NCBI RefSeq assembly: GCF_017873175.1 | Contig: NZ_JAGGJW010000005.1 | Location: 310,001 to 374,000 of the forward strand | Length of the DNA: 64,000 bases | Reading direction: 5' to 3' | From: Neorhizobium petrolearium | GTDB lineage: Bacteria > Pseudomonadota > Alphaproteobacteria > Rhizobiales > Rhizobiaceae | Shown: one piece after another, positions 16,475 to 25,846 of the stretch | Numbering within the stretch: position 1 is the first letter of the stretch | Layout: each line of letters begins with the position of its first letter | The notes under the pieces: generated by a model | Told to the model about the DNA's origin: nothing | What the model saw: the letters and a program-made list of their open reading frames with translations, nothing else | Databases searched by the model: none | Position numbers and translations under genes: made by a program

Positions 16475-16927
16475 ATGGCAGAACGCCTCACGAAGACCGG
16501 GGCACGCAACGTCTTTTACGGCGGCTCCGCGTTCTTCTTCGCAATCTTTCTGGGGCTCACCGCCCACAGCCACTACTACATGCGAACCACCTCCACGGAC
16601 GAGGCCACGCTGACGGATTCCGTCGCGCACGGCAAGCACGTCTGGGAGAAGAACTCCTGTATCAACTGCCACACGCTTCTCGGTGAAGGCGCCTATTTCG
16701 CGCCGGAAGTGGGCAATGTGTGGAAGCGCTGGGGCGGCGATACAGATCCGGACACCGCCCGCGCCACCCTGAAAGCATGGATGGCCGCACAACCGAGCGG
16801 CATCGAAGGCAGGCGGCAGATGCCGCAGTTCAATCTGACGGAACAGGAACTCGACGATCTGGCCGACTTCCTCGAATGGACCAGCAAGATCAAGACCCAG
16901 AACTGGCCGCCGAACGATGCCGGCTGA
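16475..16927 (+). CDS. norC: NorC, cytochrome c subunit of nitric oxide reductase
   Basis: 150 residues: one N-terminal membrane anchor (about 13-33) and a periplasmic cytochrome c domain with heme site CINCH (about 62-66) and a distal methionine in RRQMPQF. NorC takes electrons from cytochrome c or a cupredoxin and passes them to NorB. GGGGA precedes the ATG by seven bases. norB follows after 21 bases. Confidence 0.96.
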   Translation: MAERLTKTGARNVFYGGSAFFFAIFLGLTAHSHYYMRTTSTDEATLTDSVAHGKHVWEKNSCINCHTLLGEGAYFAPEVGNVWKRWGGDTDPDTARATLKAWMAAQPSGIEGRRQMPQFNLTEQELDDLADFLEWTSKIKTQNWPPNDAG

Positions 16928-16948
16928 TCTGAGGGGAAGGAAAGACAC

Positions 16949-18295
16949 ATGAAATATCAGACGCAAAAGGTCGCAATGCTGTATTTCTACGGCGCGCTCG
17001 GCCTCTTCATCGCTCAGGTCCTGTTCGGCGTTCTGGCGGGCACGATCTACGTCCTGCCGAACACGCTCTCGGAACTGTTGCCCTTCAACATCGTACGCAT
17101 GATCCATACGAACGCGCTTATCGTATGGCTGCTCATCGGCTTCATGGGCGCGACCTACTACCTTCTGCCCGAGGAGACGGAGACGGAACTCTTCAGCCCG
17201 AAACTGGCTATCGCCCAGTTCTGGATTTTCCTGATTGCCGCAGCGGTCGCCGTCGTCGGCTACATGTTCAAGATCCATGAGGGCCGCGAGTTCCTCGAAC
17301 AACCGTTCGTCATCAAGGTCGGCATTGTCGTGGTGGCGCTCATGTTCCTGTTCAACGTAACACTCACGGTGCTGAAAGGTCGCAAGACGGTCGTTACGAA
17401 CATCCTGGTCTTCGGCCTCTGGGGTGTCGCGATCTTCTTCCTGTTCGCCTTCTACAACCCCGCCAATCTGGCTCTCGACAAGATGTACTGGTGGTATGTC
17501 GTTCACCTGTGGGTCGAAGGGGTCTGGGAACTGATCATGGCTTCGGTCCTCGCCTTCCTGATGATCAAGCTCAACGGCATCGACCGCGAGGTCGTCGAGA
17601 AGTGGCTCTATGTCATCGTCGGGCTTGCCCTGTTCTCAGGCATTCTCGGCACCGGCCACCATTTCTACTGGATCGGCGCGCCGGGCTACTGGCAGTGGAT
17701 CGGCTCGCTCTTCTCGACGCTTGAGGTGGCGCCCTTCTTCACCATGGTCATCTTCACGTTCGTGATGACCTGGAAAGCCGGCCGCAAGCATCCGAACCGC
17801 GCCGCCCTCCTCTGGTCGATCGGCTGCTCGGTCATGGCCTTCTTCGGAGCGGGCGTCTGGGGCTTCCTGCATACGCTGTCGTCGGTCAATTACTACACCC
17901 ACGGCACGCAGGTCACCGCGGCCCACGGCCACCTCGCCTTCTTCGGCGCTTACGTCATGCTGAACCTCGCCGTCATGGCCTACGCGGTTCCGGAGATCCG
18001 GGGTCGCAGCCCTTATAACCAGTGGCTCTCGATCGTCAGCTTCTGGATCATGTGCACCGCCATGTCGGTGATGACCTTCGCGCTGACCTTCGCGGGCGTC
18101 CTCCAGGTGCATCTCCAGCGCGTCCTGGGCGAAGGCTACATGGATGTCCAGGACCAGCTGGCGATCTTCTACTGGGTCCGCCTCGGCTCGGGTGTCTTCG
18201 TGCTGATCTCCGCGCTGATGTTCCTCTGGGCTCTGTTCGTCCCTGGACGCGAGAAAGACCTTGCGGGCAGCGCAAGCATCCAGCCGGCCGAATGA
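16949..18295 (+). CDS. norB: NorB, catalytic subunit of nitric oxide reductase
   Basis: 448 residues with about twelve transmembrane helices, the size of cytochrome c-dependent NorB; the quinol-dependent qNor is much longer. Conserved features include MIHTNALIVWLL, HLWVEGVWELI (a histidine and glutamate near the FeB site), GHHFYWIG (paired histidines) and AHGHLAFFGAY (heme ligands). It reduces two NO to N2O in the inner membrane. GGGGAAGGA precedes the ATG. Confidence 0.97.
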   Translation: MKYQTQKVAMLYFYGALGLFIAQVLFGVLAGTIYVLPNTLSELLPFNIVRMIHTNALIVWLLIGFMGATYYLLPEETETELFSPKLAIAQFWIFLIAAAVAVVGYMFKIHEGREFLEQPFVIKVGIVVVALMFLFNVTLTVLKGRKTVVTNILVFGLWGVAIFFLFAFYNPANLALDKMYWWYVVHLWVEGVWELIMASVLAFLMIKLNGIDREVVEKWLYVIVGLALFSGILGTGHHFYWIGAPGYWQWIGSLFSTLEVAPFFTMVIFTFVMTWKAGRKHPNRAALLWSIGCSVMAFFGAGVWGFLHTLSSVNYYTHGTQVTAAHGHLAFFGAYVMLNLAVMAYAVPEIRGRSPYNQWLSIVSFWIMCTAMSVMTFALTFAGVLQVHLQRVLGEGYMDVQDQLAIFYWVRLGSGVFVLISALMFLWALFVPGREKDLAGSASIQPAE

Positions 18296-18304
18296 TGCGA
18301 TGCG

Positions 18305-18324
18305 GCTCCATCTCCCGATGGAGC
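18305..18324. promoter_or_regulatory. Hairpin between norB and norQ
   Basis: A perfect 8-bp stem (GCTCCATC / GATGGAGC) with a 4-base loop, 10 bases past the norB stop. No long T-run follows. It may protect the norCB messenger or lower expression of the accessory genes norQD. Confidence 0.5.
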
Positions 18325-18355
18325 TGCTCCCCCTTTAAAGATCAAGGACACCCCA

Positions 18356-19168
18356 ATGAAAGCTAACCCTCAGGTCAAAACCGCAGATGCCGGGCAGGTC
18401 CCTCACTACGTTCCTGCAGGAAACGAATGCGAATTGTTCGAGACGGCATGGAAGCGGCAGCTTCCGCTTCTTCTGAAAGGCCCGACCGGCTGCGGCAAGA
18501 CCCGCTTCGTCAGCCATATGGCGGAACGGCTCGAATTGCCGCTCTCCACCGTCTCCTGCCACGACGATCTGACGGCCGCCGATCTGACCGGCCGCTTCCT
18601 TCTGAAAGGCGGCGAGACCGTATGGGTCGACGGGCCGCTGACGAGATCGGTCCGTGGCGGCGGTATCTGCTATCTCGATGAGATCGTCGAGGCGAGAAAG
18701 GATGTCGCCGTCGTCATCCACCCGCTGACGGACGACCGGCGCATCCTGCCTCTCGAAAGAACGGGAGAAGTGCTGGAAGCCCCCTCGGAATTCATGCTGG
18801 TCGTCTCCTACAATCCCGGCTACCAGAATATTCTCAAGACGTTGAAGCCTTCGACCAAGCAACGCTTCATCGCTATCGAATTCGATTTCCTGCCCCGGGA
18901 ACAGGAGGTCGCAATCGTTGCGGCAGAAAGCGGCCTTGCGGAGCGGCATGTCGTGCCGCTGGTTACCCTCGCCCACCGCCTGCGGGCGCTCAAGGGACAC
19001 GATCTCGAAGAAGGCGTTTCGACGCGCCTGCTTGTCTATTGCGCCTCGCTCATCGAAAGCGGCCTGAAGCCGCGTGACGCGATCCGTGCCGCCCTGATCG
19101 AGCCACTGACAGATGATCCGGATGTGCGCGCGGCACTGTTCGAAGTCGCAAATGCGGTCGTAGCTTGA
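18356..19168 (+). CDS. norQ: NorQ, MoxR-type AAA+ ATPase for NO reductase assembly
   Basis: 270 residues of the NorQ/CbbQ group. Walker A is GPTGCGKT at 42-49 and Walker B lies in GGGICYLDEI. NorQ with NorD activates NorCB, probably by helping insertion of the non-heme iron. It lies 60 bases after norB and 10 bases before norD. Confidence 0.94.
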   Translation: MKANPQVKTADAGQVPHYVPAGNECELFETAWKRQLPLLLKGPTGCGKTRFVSHMAERLELPLSTVSCHDDLTAADLTGRFLLKGGETVWVDGPLTRSVRGGGICYLDEIVEARKDVAVVIHPLTDDRRILPLERTGEVLEAPSEFMLVVSYNPGYQNILKTLKPSTKQRFIAIEFDFLPREQEVAIVAAESGLAERHVVPLVTLAHRLRALKGHDLEEGVSTRLLVYCASLIESGLKPRDAIRAALIEPLTDDPDVRAALFEVANAVVA

Positions 19169-19178
19169 GGATAGATCA

Positions 19179-21077
19179 ATGCTGGACTTCCTCGAACTGG
19201 AAGAAACCGTCGGCAAGGCCTGGCATCGGCTGGTCGGCCAGACGCGCAGCACGCCGCGATATCCGGAGCACGCGGTCGCATTGGACGAGATCAAGCCGAT
19301 GCTCGCCTCCTGCTTCCGCGGCTTCGGCGGCGATCACGCCGTCCAGCTCGTTGCTGCCCATCAGCGCACGTCCAAACATCGGCTGAAGCTTCGCCAGCTC
19401 GTCGGGCTGGGCGAGGAGCGGCTTGCCCGGTCCGGCCGGGATTTTGCACGGGCAATGCTGCCGGAGGTCATCGACTTCTTTCCCGATCGCACCCTCAACC
19501 GCGAGCTGTTCATCTGGTTGACCGCCGCCGTGGCCATGCTGCCGGCGGCACAGCCCACGTCGACCGATCCCCTTATCCGCGATCTTGAGCGGCTGCACCT
19601 TTCCACGACCAACGTGGAAGCCGCCCTAGCCGCTTTCCCCGGGCTGCGTCCGGCCTATCGGCGCCTTTGCGCGGCAACACTTGCGGAACGCCATCGCGGC
19701 AAGCTTCCGGCGGTCGAACAGCTTCTGGAAAACAGGATCGTGAGCCTTCTTCGCACCGGCGCTGGCTTGCCCGACGATCTGCCCCAAGCAATATTCCCGC
19801 ACCATGCCCCGCCGGGCTATCAGCCGATGATGGATGTGCCGCTCTGGCCGGAATTCTTCCAGCAGGAAGAAAGCCGCTCCTCGGCCACAGATTCGGAAGC
19901 CCCGCTCGGCGATCCGCAAGGATCGAATGGAGGACGCCGTTTTAGTGCCCAACGGGAGCGCGAAGACGAGAAGCGTTCCGACCGGAGCCCCTTCATCCTC
20001 AACCGTTTCGAAAAGATCCTGGCAATGGCCGAAATGGTCAATGTCGACCGGCCGACCGACGATACGCCCGATGAGGATGGAAAGGCTGCCGAGGATCTCG
20101 ACGAGATGGTCCTCGGGCATCGGCGGGAGCGCCCGTCATCCCGTTTCCGCTTCGATCTCGACCTTCCGCCCGAAATGGTCGACCTCCAGGAAATCGCCGC
20201 CGATCTGACCTATCCCGAATGGGATTATCGGAAGGCCGCCTATCTGAAGAACCATTGCCGGGTTCTCGCCGTTCCGGTCGCGGCCTCCGGCGATCGCCTT
20301 TTAATGTCCGACGATACGAAGGCACTGGTCAGGAAGGTCCGCAAGCAGTTCGAGATCCTGCGCCCCCGGCAGGAACTCCTCAAATCGCAGCTTGACGGAG
20401 GGGAACTCGATCTCGATGCGGTTGTCCGGCGCCGGACCGACCTCGTGGCCGGCGGACAGGGCACGGACCGTATCCACATCACGAGTCAGCCGCGCAGCCC
20501 CGATCTCACGGTCACCATCCTCGTCGACGTCTCCCTTTCCACCGACGCGTGGATCGATAACCGACGGGTCCTGGACGTCGAGAAGGAAGCACTTCTCGTC
20601 CTCTCGCAAGGTTTGACCGGCTGCGACACGGATCACTCCATCCTGACTTTCACGTCGCGACGCCGTTCCTGGGTGCGGATCGAGACCGTAAAAGGGTTCG
20701 ATGAACGGCTTTCTCCGGGTGTCGAGGATCGCATCGCCGGTCTGAAACCAGGATATTACACACGCCTTGGAGCCGCCATGAGACATGCGACCTCCGAACT
20801 GGCAAAACGCCCCAACCGGACGCGCCTGCTTCTCGTCCTGACCGACGGCAAGCCAAACGACATCGATCACTACGAGGGCCGTTTCGCGCTGGAGGACAGT
20901 CGCCGCGCCGTGCAGGAAGCGCGCCGCCAGGGTGTAAACGTGTTCGCCGTAACCGTGGACAGGGACGCAAAATCCTATCTGCCGACGATGTTCGGCCGCA
21001 ACGGCTATGCGGTTGTCGGGAACATTTCGAAGCTGCCGGCAGCCTTGCCCGCCATCTATCGCGGCCTGACGGGTTAG
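19179..21077 (+). CDS. norD: NorD, von Willebrand A-domain assembly factor
   Basis: 632 residues, full length for NorD. A C-terminal von Willebrand factor A domain carries a MIDAS motif, DVSLS, after TVTILV (about residue 445). A variable charged central region lies at about 225-310. NorD works with the NorQ ATPase to mature NO reductase. It is the last gene of the nor operon and is followed by a strong hairpin. Confidence 0.93.
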   Translation: MLDFLELEETVGKAWHRLVGQTRSTPRYPEHAVALDEIKPMLASCFRGFGGDHAVQLVAAHQRTSKHRLKLRQLVGLGEERLARSGRDFARAMLPEVIDFFPDRTLNRELFIWLTAAVAMLPAAQPTSTDPLIRDLERLHLSTTNVEAALAAFPGLRPAYRRLCAATLAERHRGKLPAVEQLLENRIVSLLRTGAGLPDDLPQAIFPHHAPPGYQPMMDVPLWPEFFQQEESRSSATDSEAPLGDPQGSNGGRRFSAQREREDEKRSDRSPFILNRFEKILAMAEMVNVDRPTDDTPDEDGKAAEDLDEMVLGHRRERPSSRFRFDLDLPPEMVDLQEIAADLTYPEWDYRKAAYLKNHCRVLAVPVAASGDRLLMSDDTKALVRKVRKQFEILRPRQELLKSQLDGGELDLDAVVRRRTDLVAGGQGTDRIHITSQPRSPDLTVTILVDVSLSTDAWIDNRRVLDVEKEALLVLSQGLTGCDTDHSILTFTSRRRSWVRIETVKGFDERLSPGVEDRIAGLKPGYYTRLGAAMRHATSELAKRPNRTRLLLVLTDGKPNDIDHYEGRFALEDSRRAVQEARRQGVNVFAVTVDRDAKSYLPTMFGRNGYAVVGNISKLPAALPAIYRGLTG

Positions 21078-21094
21078 GGAGACCCGGCCGCGCA

Positions 21095-21125
21095 GAGGTT
21101 CGGCCGCGGCGGATTGCCGAACCTC
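21095..21125. terminator. Terminator-like hairpin after norD
   Basis: A perfect 10-bp stem (GAGGTTCGGC / GCCGAACCTC) with an 11-base loop, 18 bases past the norD stop and before the convergent gene at 21203. There is no clear T-run, so it may need Rho or act mainly as a 3'-end stabiliser. Confidence 0.6.
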
Positions 21126-21202
21126 CACCTCTCCACTCAGAACCAGCGCCTACGCCGCCTTATCGAAATGGTCTGCCGTTCTGTTCCGATAGGCCTCGGA
21201 TG

Positions 21203-22387
21203 CTAATCCCGATCTTCGCCATCGCCTTGGGCGCGTATGCGGTTATCGGCGGCATCAATGGCCAGCCGACGCTGTTCTCCTCCGCCGACAAGGTGCAACC
21301 CGGCAGCCAGATTGACGACGACGCAGGAGTGGTTCGGATAGATGAGCAGCCGGTCGCCGATCGCAAGATCGGTCGCGCCGCGCGCGACCATGCCGTGCTC
21401 TTCGGAGAGCCGCGTGACGATCAACGGTGTTTCGAGCTCATCCGACCAGGCTTCCCCAAAGGCAGTGCCGGTACCGACGCTGTGGGGGCCGAGATCGGAA
21501 CTCAGCGTCTTCGAACCGGCATCGATGATATAGAAGTCGCGATTGGCCGAAATAATCGTTGTTGCGACCGCCAGCGCAATCTCCGAGCGCGTGGCGATTC
21601 CGAGCCTGACGGCCGTGAGATCGAGGAAGACGTAATTGCCGGGCCGGACTTCGTCGATGCCCTCAAAGCCGTCATTGCAGAGCATCGTCGGCGTGCTTCC
21701 GATCGAGATGCGCGGCACGTCGATCCCGCTGCCACGCAAGGCCTCGCGGAAGCGCAGCAGTGTCTCGCGTTCGTCAGTCGCGGCCTTGCGGACGCCGTCT
21801 GGATTGCCGGCGCCATAGGCGTGTCCGGCATGGGAGAGCAGCCCCATGAAGCGGTGCTTGGAGCGCGCCAGTCTGTCCGCCTGCACGAGGCTTTCGGAGC
21901 TCTCCGGATCGACGCCACAGCGGTGCAGGCCGACGTCGATCTTGAGGAACACGCCGCCTGCCCTGCCCGTCTCGGCCGCGGCCTGTTCCAGGACATCAAG
22001 CCCGAAGCTGCTGTCCACGATGAAGCGCAATTCCGCATCGTGATCGGCCGCAAGTTTCAAGAGGCCAACGACTTGTCTTGACGCGACCAGCGGATAGGCG
22101 ACGGTGACCGGCGAAATACCCGCCCGGATGAAAACGGCGGCTTCGGCGGCATGAGAGGCGGTGATGCCACGGGCTCCGGCCGCAAGCTGCCGCCTGGCAA
22201 GCGCCACCGATTTGTGCGTCTTGATGTGCGGATGCAGTTCCACCTGGTTATCAACGATCGACTGCATGCGGGCGATATTGGCGTCGAGCCGCGGTTCATC
22301 GACCACGACGCAAGGCGTTTGAAGGTTTTCAGCACCGGCAAAGGCTTTCCGCACGCCATCGGCTGAAACATTCAATGGGTCGTGCAT
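21203..22387 (-). CDS. D-threonine-aldolase/D-serine-dehydratase-type PLP enzyme
   Basis: 394 residues from the ATG at 22387. Fold-type III PLP architecture: an alanine-racemase-like N-terminal barrel with the lysine motif LHPHIKTHKS (Schiff-base lysine) and a C-terminal barrel with metal-site residues in PNHSCVVVN. This layout is that of D-threonine aldolase and eukaryotic-type D-serine dehydratase (DSD1). It likely cleaves or deaminates a beta-hydroxy D-amino acid; the exact substrate is open. It is the last gene of an operon that also carries N-carbamoyl-D-amino acid hydrolase, so the D-amino acid theme recurs. Confidence 0.8.
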   Translation of the reverse strand: MHDPLNVSADGVRKAFAGAENLQTPCVVVDEPRLDANIARMQSIVDNQVELHPHIKTHKSVALARRQLAAGARGITASHAAEAAVFIRAGISPVTVAYPLVASRQVVGLLKLAADHDAELRFIVDSSFGLDVLEQAAAETGRAGGVFLKIDVGLHRCGVDPESSESLVQADRLARSKHRFMGLLSHAGHAYGAGNPDGVRKAATDERETLLRFREALRGSGIDVPRISIGSTPTMLCNDGFEGIDEVRPGNYVFLDLTAVRLGIATRSEIALAVATTIISANRDFYIIDAGSKTLSSDLGPHSVGTGTAFGEAWSDELETPLIVTRLSEEHGMVARGATDLAIGDRLLIYPNHSCVVVNLAAGLHLVGGGEQRRLAIDAADNRIRAQGDGEDRD

Positions 22388-22397
22388 GGCGCCCTCC

Positions 22398-24239
22398 TTA
22401 CCAGACAATCGGATGGGTTTCGCCGGTGGCAACATTGACGAGGCCTTGCGGCACGTCGTCGGAAGGCGCCACCAGTACCCAGCGCCAGGGCGCGCATGTA
22501 AGCGTGGCGAAGGCCAGCCGCTCGGGAAAGCCTGCCCACCACCGCGGCGAGGACGAGGGCTCGAACATCCAGTCGATCTTGTCGCCCTCGGCATAGAGAC
22601 GCTGCATGTCAGCGTCCAGGTCTTCCGCCGAACGGGACGACATCAGCCCGGCCACTTCGTAGCGCACCGTGGCGACAACCTTGTTGCCCCGCACGAGAGC
22701 CCAGCCGCCGCCGATTTCGGCAAGCGCATTCACGGCGATTGCCATGGCCTCGTCGGAGGAGCCGACGCACCAGACATTGTGCTTGTCATGGGCGAGAGAA
22801 CTTGCCAGCGCGCAATCGGGCGTGCGCGGTCCCGTCCCCGCCCAGAACATTTTCGAAAGCGACTTCTTGCCGGAAAAGCGGTCGACGATGGCGAACTTGG
22901 TGATGTTTCGGTCCGTATCGCGCTGAACCCTCCCCTCTTCCACCGGCAGTTCGTAGGTGAGGAAACTGTCTTCCCAATGGAAGGGCCGCAAGACGGCCGC
23001 CATCATCGTGGTACGGCCGGCGGGAGCCTCGATCGCGAAATCCGCGGCCGTGAGCTCGCCACCGATCTGCACCGTATTGCGTGCCCATTCCGGCCAGTCG
23101 ATATGCGGCACGGGCAGAATATAGTCCCTGCCCTTCGAGACCTGCCTGCCGTCGGCCCAGACTTCGGCGATCTCGAAATTCTCGAGGTCCGAGAGCAGCG
23201 CGATATCGGCGAAACGGCCCGGAGCGATCGAACCGACCCAGGGGGTGAGGCGCATGTGCCGCGCCGGATTGATGGTAACACACTGGATGGCGATTTCCGG
23301 TGCAAGGCCGGACTGGATGGCGAGCCGGACATTATAGTCGGTCGCGCCCTTCTGCAGGGTTTCGGAAGCGCTGCGGTCGTCGGTGGCAAAGGCGATCTGC
23401 GACCAGTCGGAAAGGCCGCGTTGAAGCAGGCCCTTGATGACGTCGGGCATGGAATGCGGACGAAGTTCCATGAAGAGCCCGTGGGAGAGTTTGTCCCAGA
23501 ACTCCTCAGCGGTCCATGCCTCATGGTCAGAGGCGAGACCGGCAGCCGCGAAGGCGTTGATGGTCGGCAGATCCTTCAGCCCGGCGGCATGGCCCTCGAC
23601 GACGCCGCGCGCCTCGAACGTGGCCTCGATCATGCTCCAAAGCCGCGCGTGAGATGCGTTTTCGGGGTTCCACACGGCCGGCCAGTCCATGACCTCGTCC
23701 AACCCGGCGACCATCAGGCTGTCTTTCAGGAAGGCCTTCTGCTCGTCATAGCCGAACCAGCCGCCGCCATGTTCATAGGCCGTTGGCGGCACCGCCGAGC
23801 CGGGCAGAGGAAAGATCTTGAGCGGCGAGCCGTGCTGGCGCGCAGCCATCCAGAATTCGAGTGTGCGGGAGCCGCGCACATTGGAGAATTCGTGGCTTGC
23901 CTCGCATGTCCATGTATTGCCGCGGGGCATAACCAGCGCCGCCTCCCATTCGGGCGTCAGGTGCGAGCTTTCGATATGCTTGTGCACTTCGCCGAGCCCC
24001 GGGATGGCCATCAGCGACGGCCGGTCCACGATGGCATCGGCGGTTCCCGGCCAGGAACCGGCCGGGCCGACATAGGCAATGCGATCGCCCTTGATGACGA
24101 TTTCCTGGTTCTCGGCCCAGGTGCGGGTTGCCGTATCGAGCAGCCTGCCGACACGCAGGATGCGATCGGCGGGGGCCTTGCCGAGGGCGACGAGCGTCAG
24201 CTTCTGGCGGATAAGGACTTCGGATTTCGCGTTTATCAT
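22398..24239 (-). CDS. Adenine-deaminase-like amidohydrolase
   Basis: 613 residues. An amidohydrolase barrel carries the metal motif EVHKHIESSHLTP (H86, H88), close to the HVHIESS pattern of adenine deaminase, later SDHEAW and ATDDRS, and an adenine-deaminase-type C-terminal domain. Compared with classical Ade, the H-x-H is embedded in a different context, so the substrate may not be adenine; a cyclic ureide or other purine-like compound is possible given the neighbouring carbamoyl hydrolase. The start overlaps the regulator stop (ATGA). Confidence 0.75.
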   Translation of the reverse strand: MINAKSEVLIRQKLTLVALGKAPADRILRVGRLLDTATRTWAENQEIVIKGDRIAYVGPAGSWPGTADAIVDRPSLMAIPGLGEVHKHIESSHLTPEWEAALVMPRGNTWTCEASHEFSNVRGSRTLEFWMAARQHGSPLKIFPLPGSAVPPTAYEHGGGWFGYDEQKAFLKDSLMVAGLDEVMDWPAVWNPENASHARLWSMIEATFEARGVVEGHAAGLKDLPTINAFAAAGLASDHEAWTAEEFWDKLSHGLFMELRPHSMPDVIKGLLQRGLSDWSQIAFATDDRSASETLQKGATDYNVRLAIQSGLAPEIAIQCVTINPARHMRLTPWVGSIAPGRFADIALLSDLENFEIAEVWADGRQVSKGRDYILPVPHIDWPEWARNTVQIGGELTAADFAIEAPAGRTTMMAAVLRPFHWEDSFLTYELPVEEGRVQRDTDRNITKFAIVDRFSGKKSLSKMFWAGTGPRTPDCALASSLAHDKHNVWCVGSSDEAMAIAVNALAEIGGGWALVRGNKVVATVRYEVAGLMSSRSAEDLDADMQRLYAEGDKIDWMFEPSSSPRWWAGFPERLAFATLTCAPWRWVLVAPSDDVPQGLVNVATGETHPIVW

Positions 24240-24874
24240 TTTGCTTCCAGGCTTTCCGTCGGCTTCGGTGCCGAACCGGCAAAACAGATGGAGAGGATGC
24301 GGCCGGGTTTCGGGCCGACCGCATAGAAACCGTGATCCATCGCCGCGTCGAAATAGGCGGAATCGCCGGCTGCGAGCACAACGGGCGCATAAGGATTCAT
24401 CTCGAAAACGACATCGCCTTCAAGCACATAGACGAATTCTTCGCCGGAGTGGGCGCTCCTGACGCTCGGACTGTCGTCGTCACGCGGCTGGATATCGATG
24501 ACCATCGGCTGCAGTGACTTGGCAGCAAGATCGGTCGCCAGCATTTCGTAAAGCCCCATCTCGCTACCGAAATGCTTGCCCCTGCCCGCGCGCGTGATGG
24601 CGCGGGCGGCGCCGGAAAAGCGCGCCTGCGGCGGCTCGCCGCCCAGCAGGTCGGCAAAATCGATGTCGAGGCCGGAGGCAAGACGGGTCAGCACGCTGTA
24701 GGCGGGGCGGCTCTGGCCGTTTTCGATCTTGGACAGCGTCGAAATGGAGACGCCGGTTCGCCTGGAAACCTCGGACAGCGTCCAGTTGTTCGCCTTCCTG
24801 AGGTCCGACAGAATACGCGCGACGGCGGCTGCATCGTCGTTTGTCGGCGCCGCATGTTGTCCTGGATCATTCAT
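24236..24874 (-). CDS. XRE-family regulator with cupin domain
   Basis: 212 residues from the ATG at 24874, preceded by GGAGG. An N-terminal HTH (about 20-75; NWTLSEVSRRTGVSISTLSKIE) is joined to a C-terminal cupin (about 135-200; GEEFVYVLEGDVVFEM). Regulators of this type (PuuR/SutR-like) often sense the substrate of the operon they belong to through the cupin. It lies between the two enzyme groups of the operon and is a likely local regulator. The repeated palindromes near 29634-29663 are candidate binding sites. Confidence 0.85.
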   Translation of the reverse strand: MNDPGQHAAPTNDDAAAVARILSDLRKANNWTLSEVSRRTGVSISTLSKIENGQSRPAYSVLTRLASGLDIDFADLLGGEPPQARFSGAARAITRAGRGKHFGSEMGLYEMLATDLAAKSLQPMVIDIQPRDDDSPSVRSAHSGEEFVYVLEGDVVFEMNPYAPVVLAAGDSAYFDAAMDHGFYAVGPKPGRILSICFAGSAPKPTESLEAK

Positions 24875-24896
24875 TCCGGGTTCCTCCCTCCCGTTT

Positions 24897-25844
24897 TCAG
24901 GTCTCGTTCTCTGCGCCCGCAATCGGCCCCCTGGTTTCGACGATCAGGCGATAATGGTCCGGCTCGCGGTGGCGTGCGAAATCGAAGATCGTCTTGCGGT
25001 AGAGGGCCGCCATATCGAGATTGCACTTTGCCACAACAACTTCATCCTCCGTGGAAGTCGCCATTGCCGCGATCTGCCCGGACGGTGCGACGATCATCGA
25101 CTGGCCGATCAGGTTCGAGCCCTCCTCTAGTCCGGCCTTGGCGGTGGCGACGACCCATGTCGAGTTCTGGTAGGCGCCCGCTTGCAGGGACAACTGATTG
25201 TGGAACAGCGTCAGGCTGTCGAAATCGAAATTGCCGGTATGGTCATCGGGCGTATTGTAGCCCACCAGGATCATCTCGGCACCTTTCAGCGCCATCACCC
25301 GGTAGGTCTCGGGCCAGCGCCGGTCGTTGCAGATGCACATGCCGATCGTCGTGCCCATTGTTTTCCAGACACGGAAGCCGTAATTGCCGGGCTCGAAATA
25401 GTATTTTTCAAGATGCTGGGCTTGAAGGTCCGGCTGCGGCCTGTCCCAGCCCGGCAAATGGACCTTGCGATACTTGCCGACGATCGCGCCGGCCCGGTCG
25501 ACGAGGACGGCGGTATTGTAGCGATGGGTCCTGCCCTCTTCGACGGCAAGCTCGGCATAGCCGAGATAGAAACCCACTTGCAGGCGTTTTGCCTCCTCGA
25601 AGAGCGGCAGCGTCTCCGGTCCGGGCATTTCGCGCTCGAAAAAGGCATCGATCTCGGCTGGATCAGTCAGATGCCAACGGGGAAAGAAGGTCGTCAGCGT
25701 CAGTTCGGGAAAGACCACCAGTTCGGCGCCGCGGGCCGCCGCTTCCTGCAAAAGCGCGATCAACCGCGCGACGACCTGTTTACGGCTGTCCTGTCTTGCA
25801 ATCGGCCCCGTTTGTGCGGCCGCGACCACCATCGAGCGCGCCAT
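24897..25844 (-). CDS. N-carbamoyl-D-amino acid hydrolase (nitrilase superfamily)
   Basis: 315 residues from the ATG at 25844. The catalytic triad falls at E47, K127 and C172 (FPELTL, KYRKVHLPG, CICNDRRWPE), the positions I recall for the Agrobacterium enzyme DCase, which is of similar length (about 304). It hydrolyses N-carbamoyl-D-amino acids to D-amino acid, CO2 and ammonia. No hydantoinase gene is nearby, so the carbamoyl compound may be imported by the adjacent ABC system or made by the adenine-deaminase-like enzyme. It lies directly after the ATPase gene. Confidence 0.87.
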   Translation of the reverse strand: MARSMVVAAAQTGPIARQDSRKQVVARLIALLQEAAARGAELVVFPELTLTTFFPRWHLTDPAEIDAFFEREMPGPETLPLFEEAKRLQVGFYLGYAELAVEEGRTHRYNTAVLVDRAGAIVGKYRKVHLPGWDRPQPDLQAQHLEKYYFEPGNYGFRVWKTMGTTIGMCICNDRRWPETYRVMALKGAEMILVGYNTPDDHTGNFDFDSLTLFHNQLSLQAGAYQNSTWVVATAKAGLEEGSNLIGQSMIVAPSGQIAAMATSTEDEVVVAKCNLDMAALYRKTIFDFARHREPDHYRLIVETRGPIAGAENET

Positions 25845-25846
25845 GG

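Noticed and set aside
16238..17506. 422-codon minus-strand frame across norC and norB
   Set aside because: It is antisense to norC and norB, whose heme and metal motifs are intact. The product is very charged and repetitive without any family signal.
22386..24326. 646-codon plus-strand open frame opposite the adenine-deaminase-like gene
   Set aside because: It is a mirror frame of a clearly recognisable amidohydrolase on the minus strand and has no domain signal of its own.
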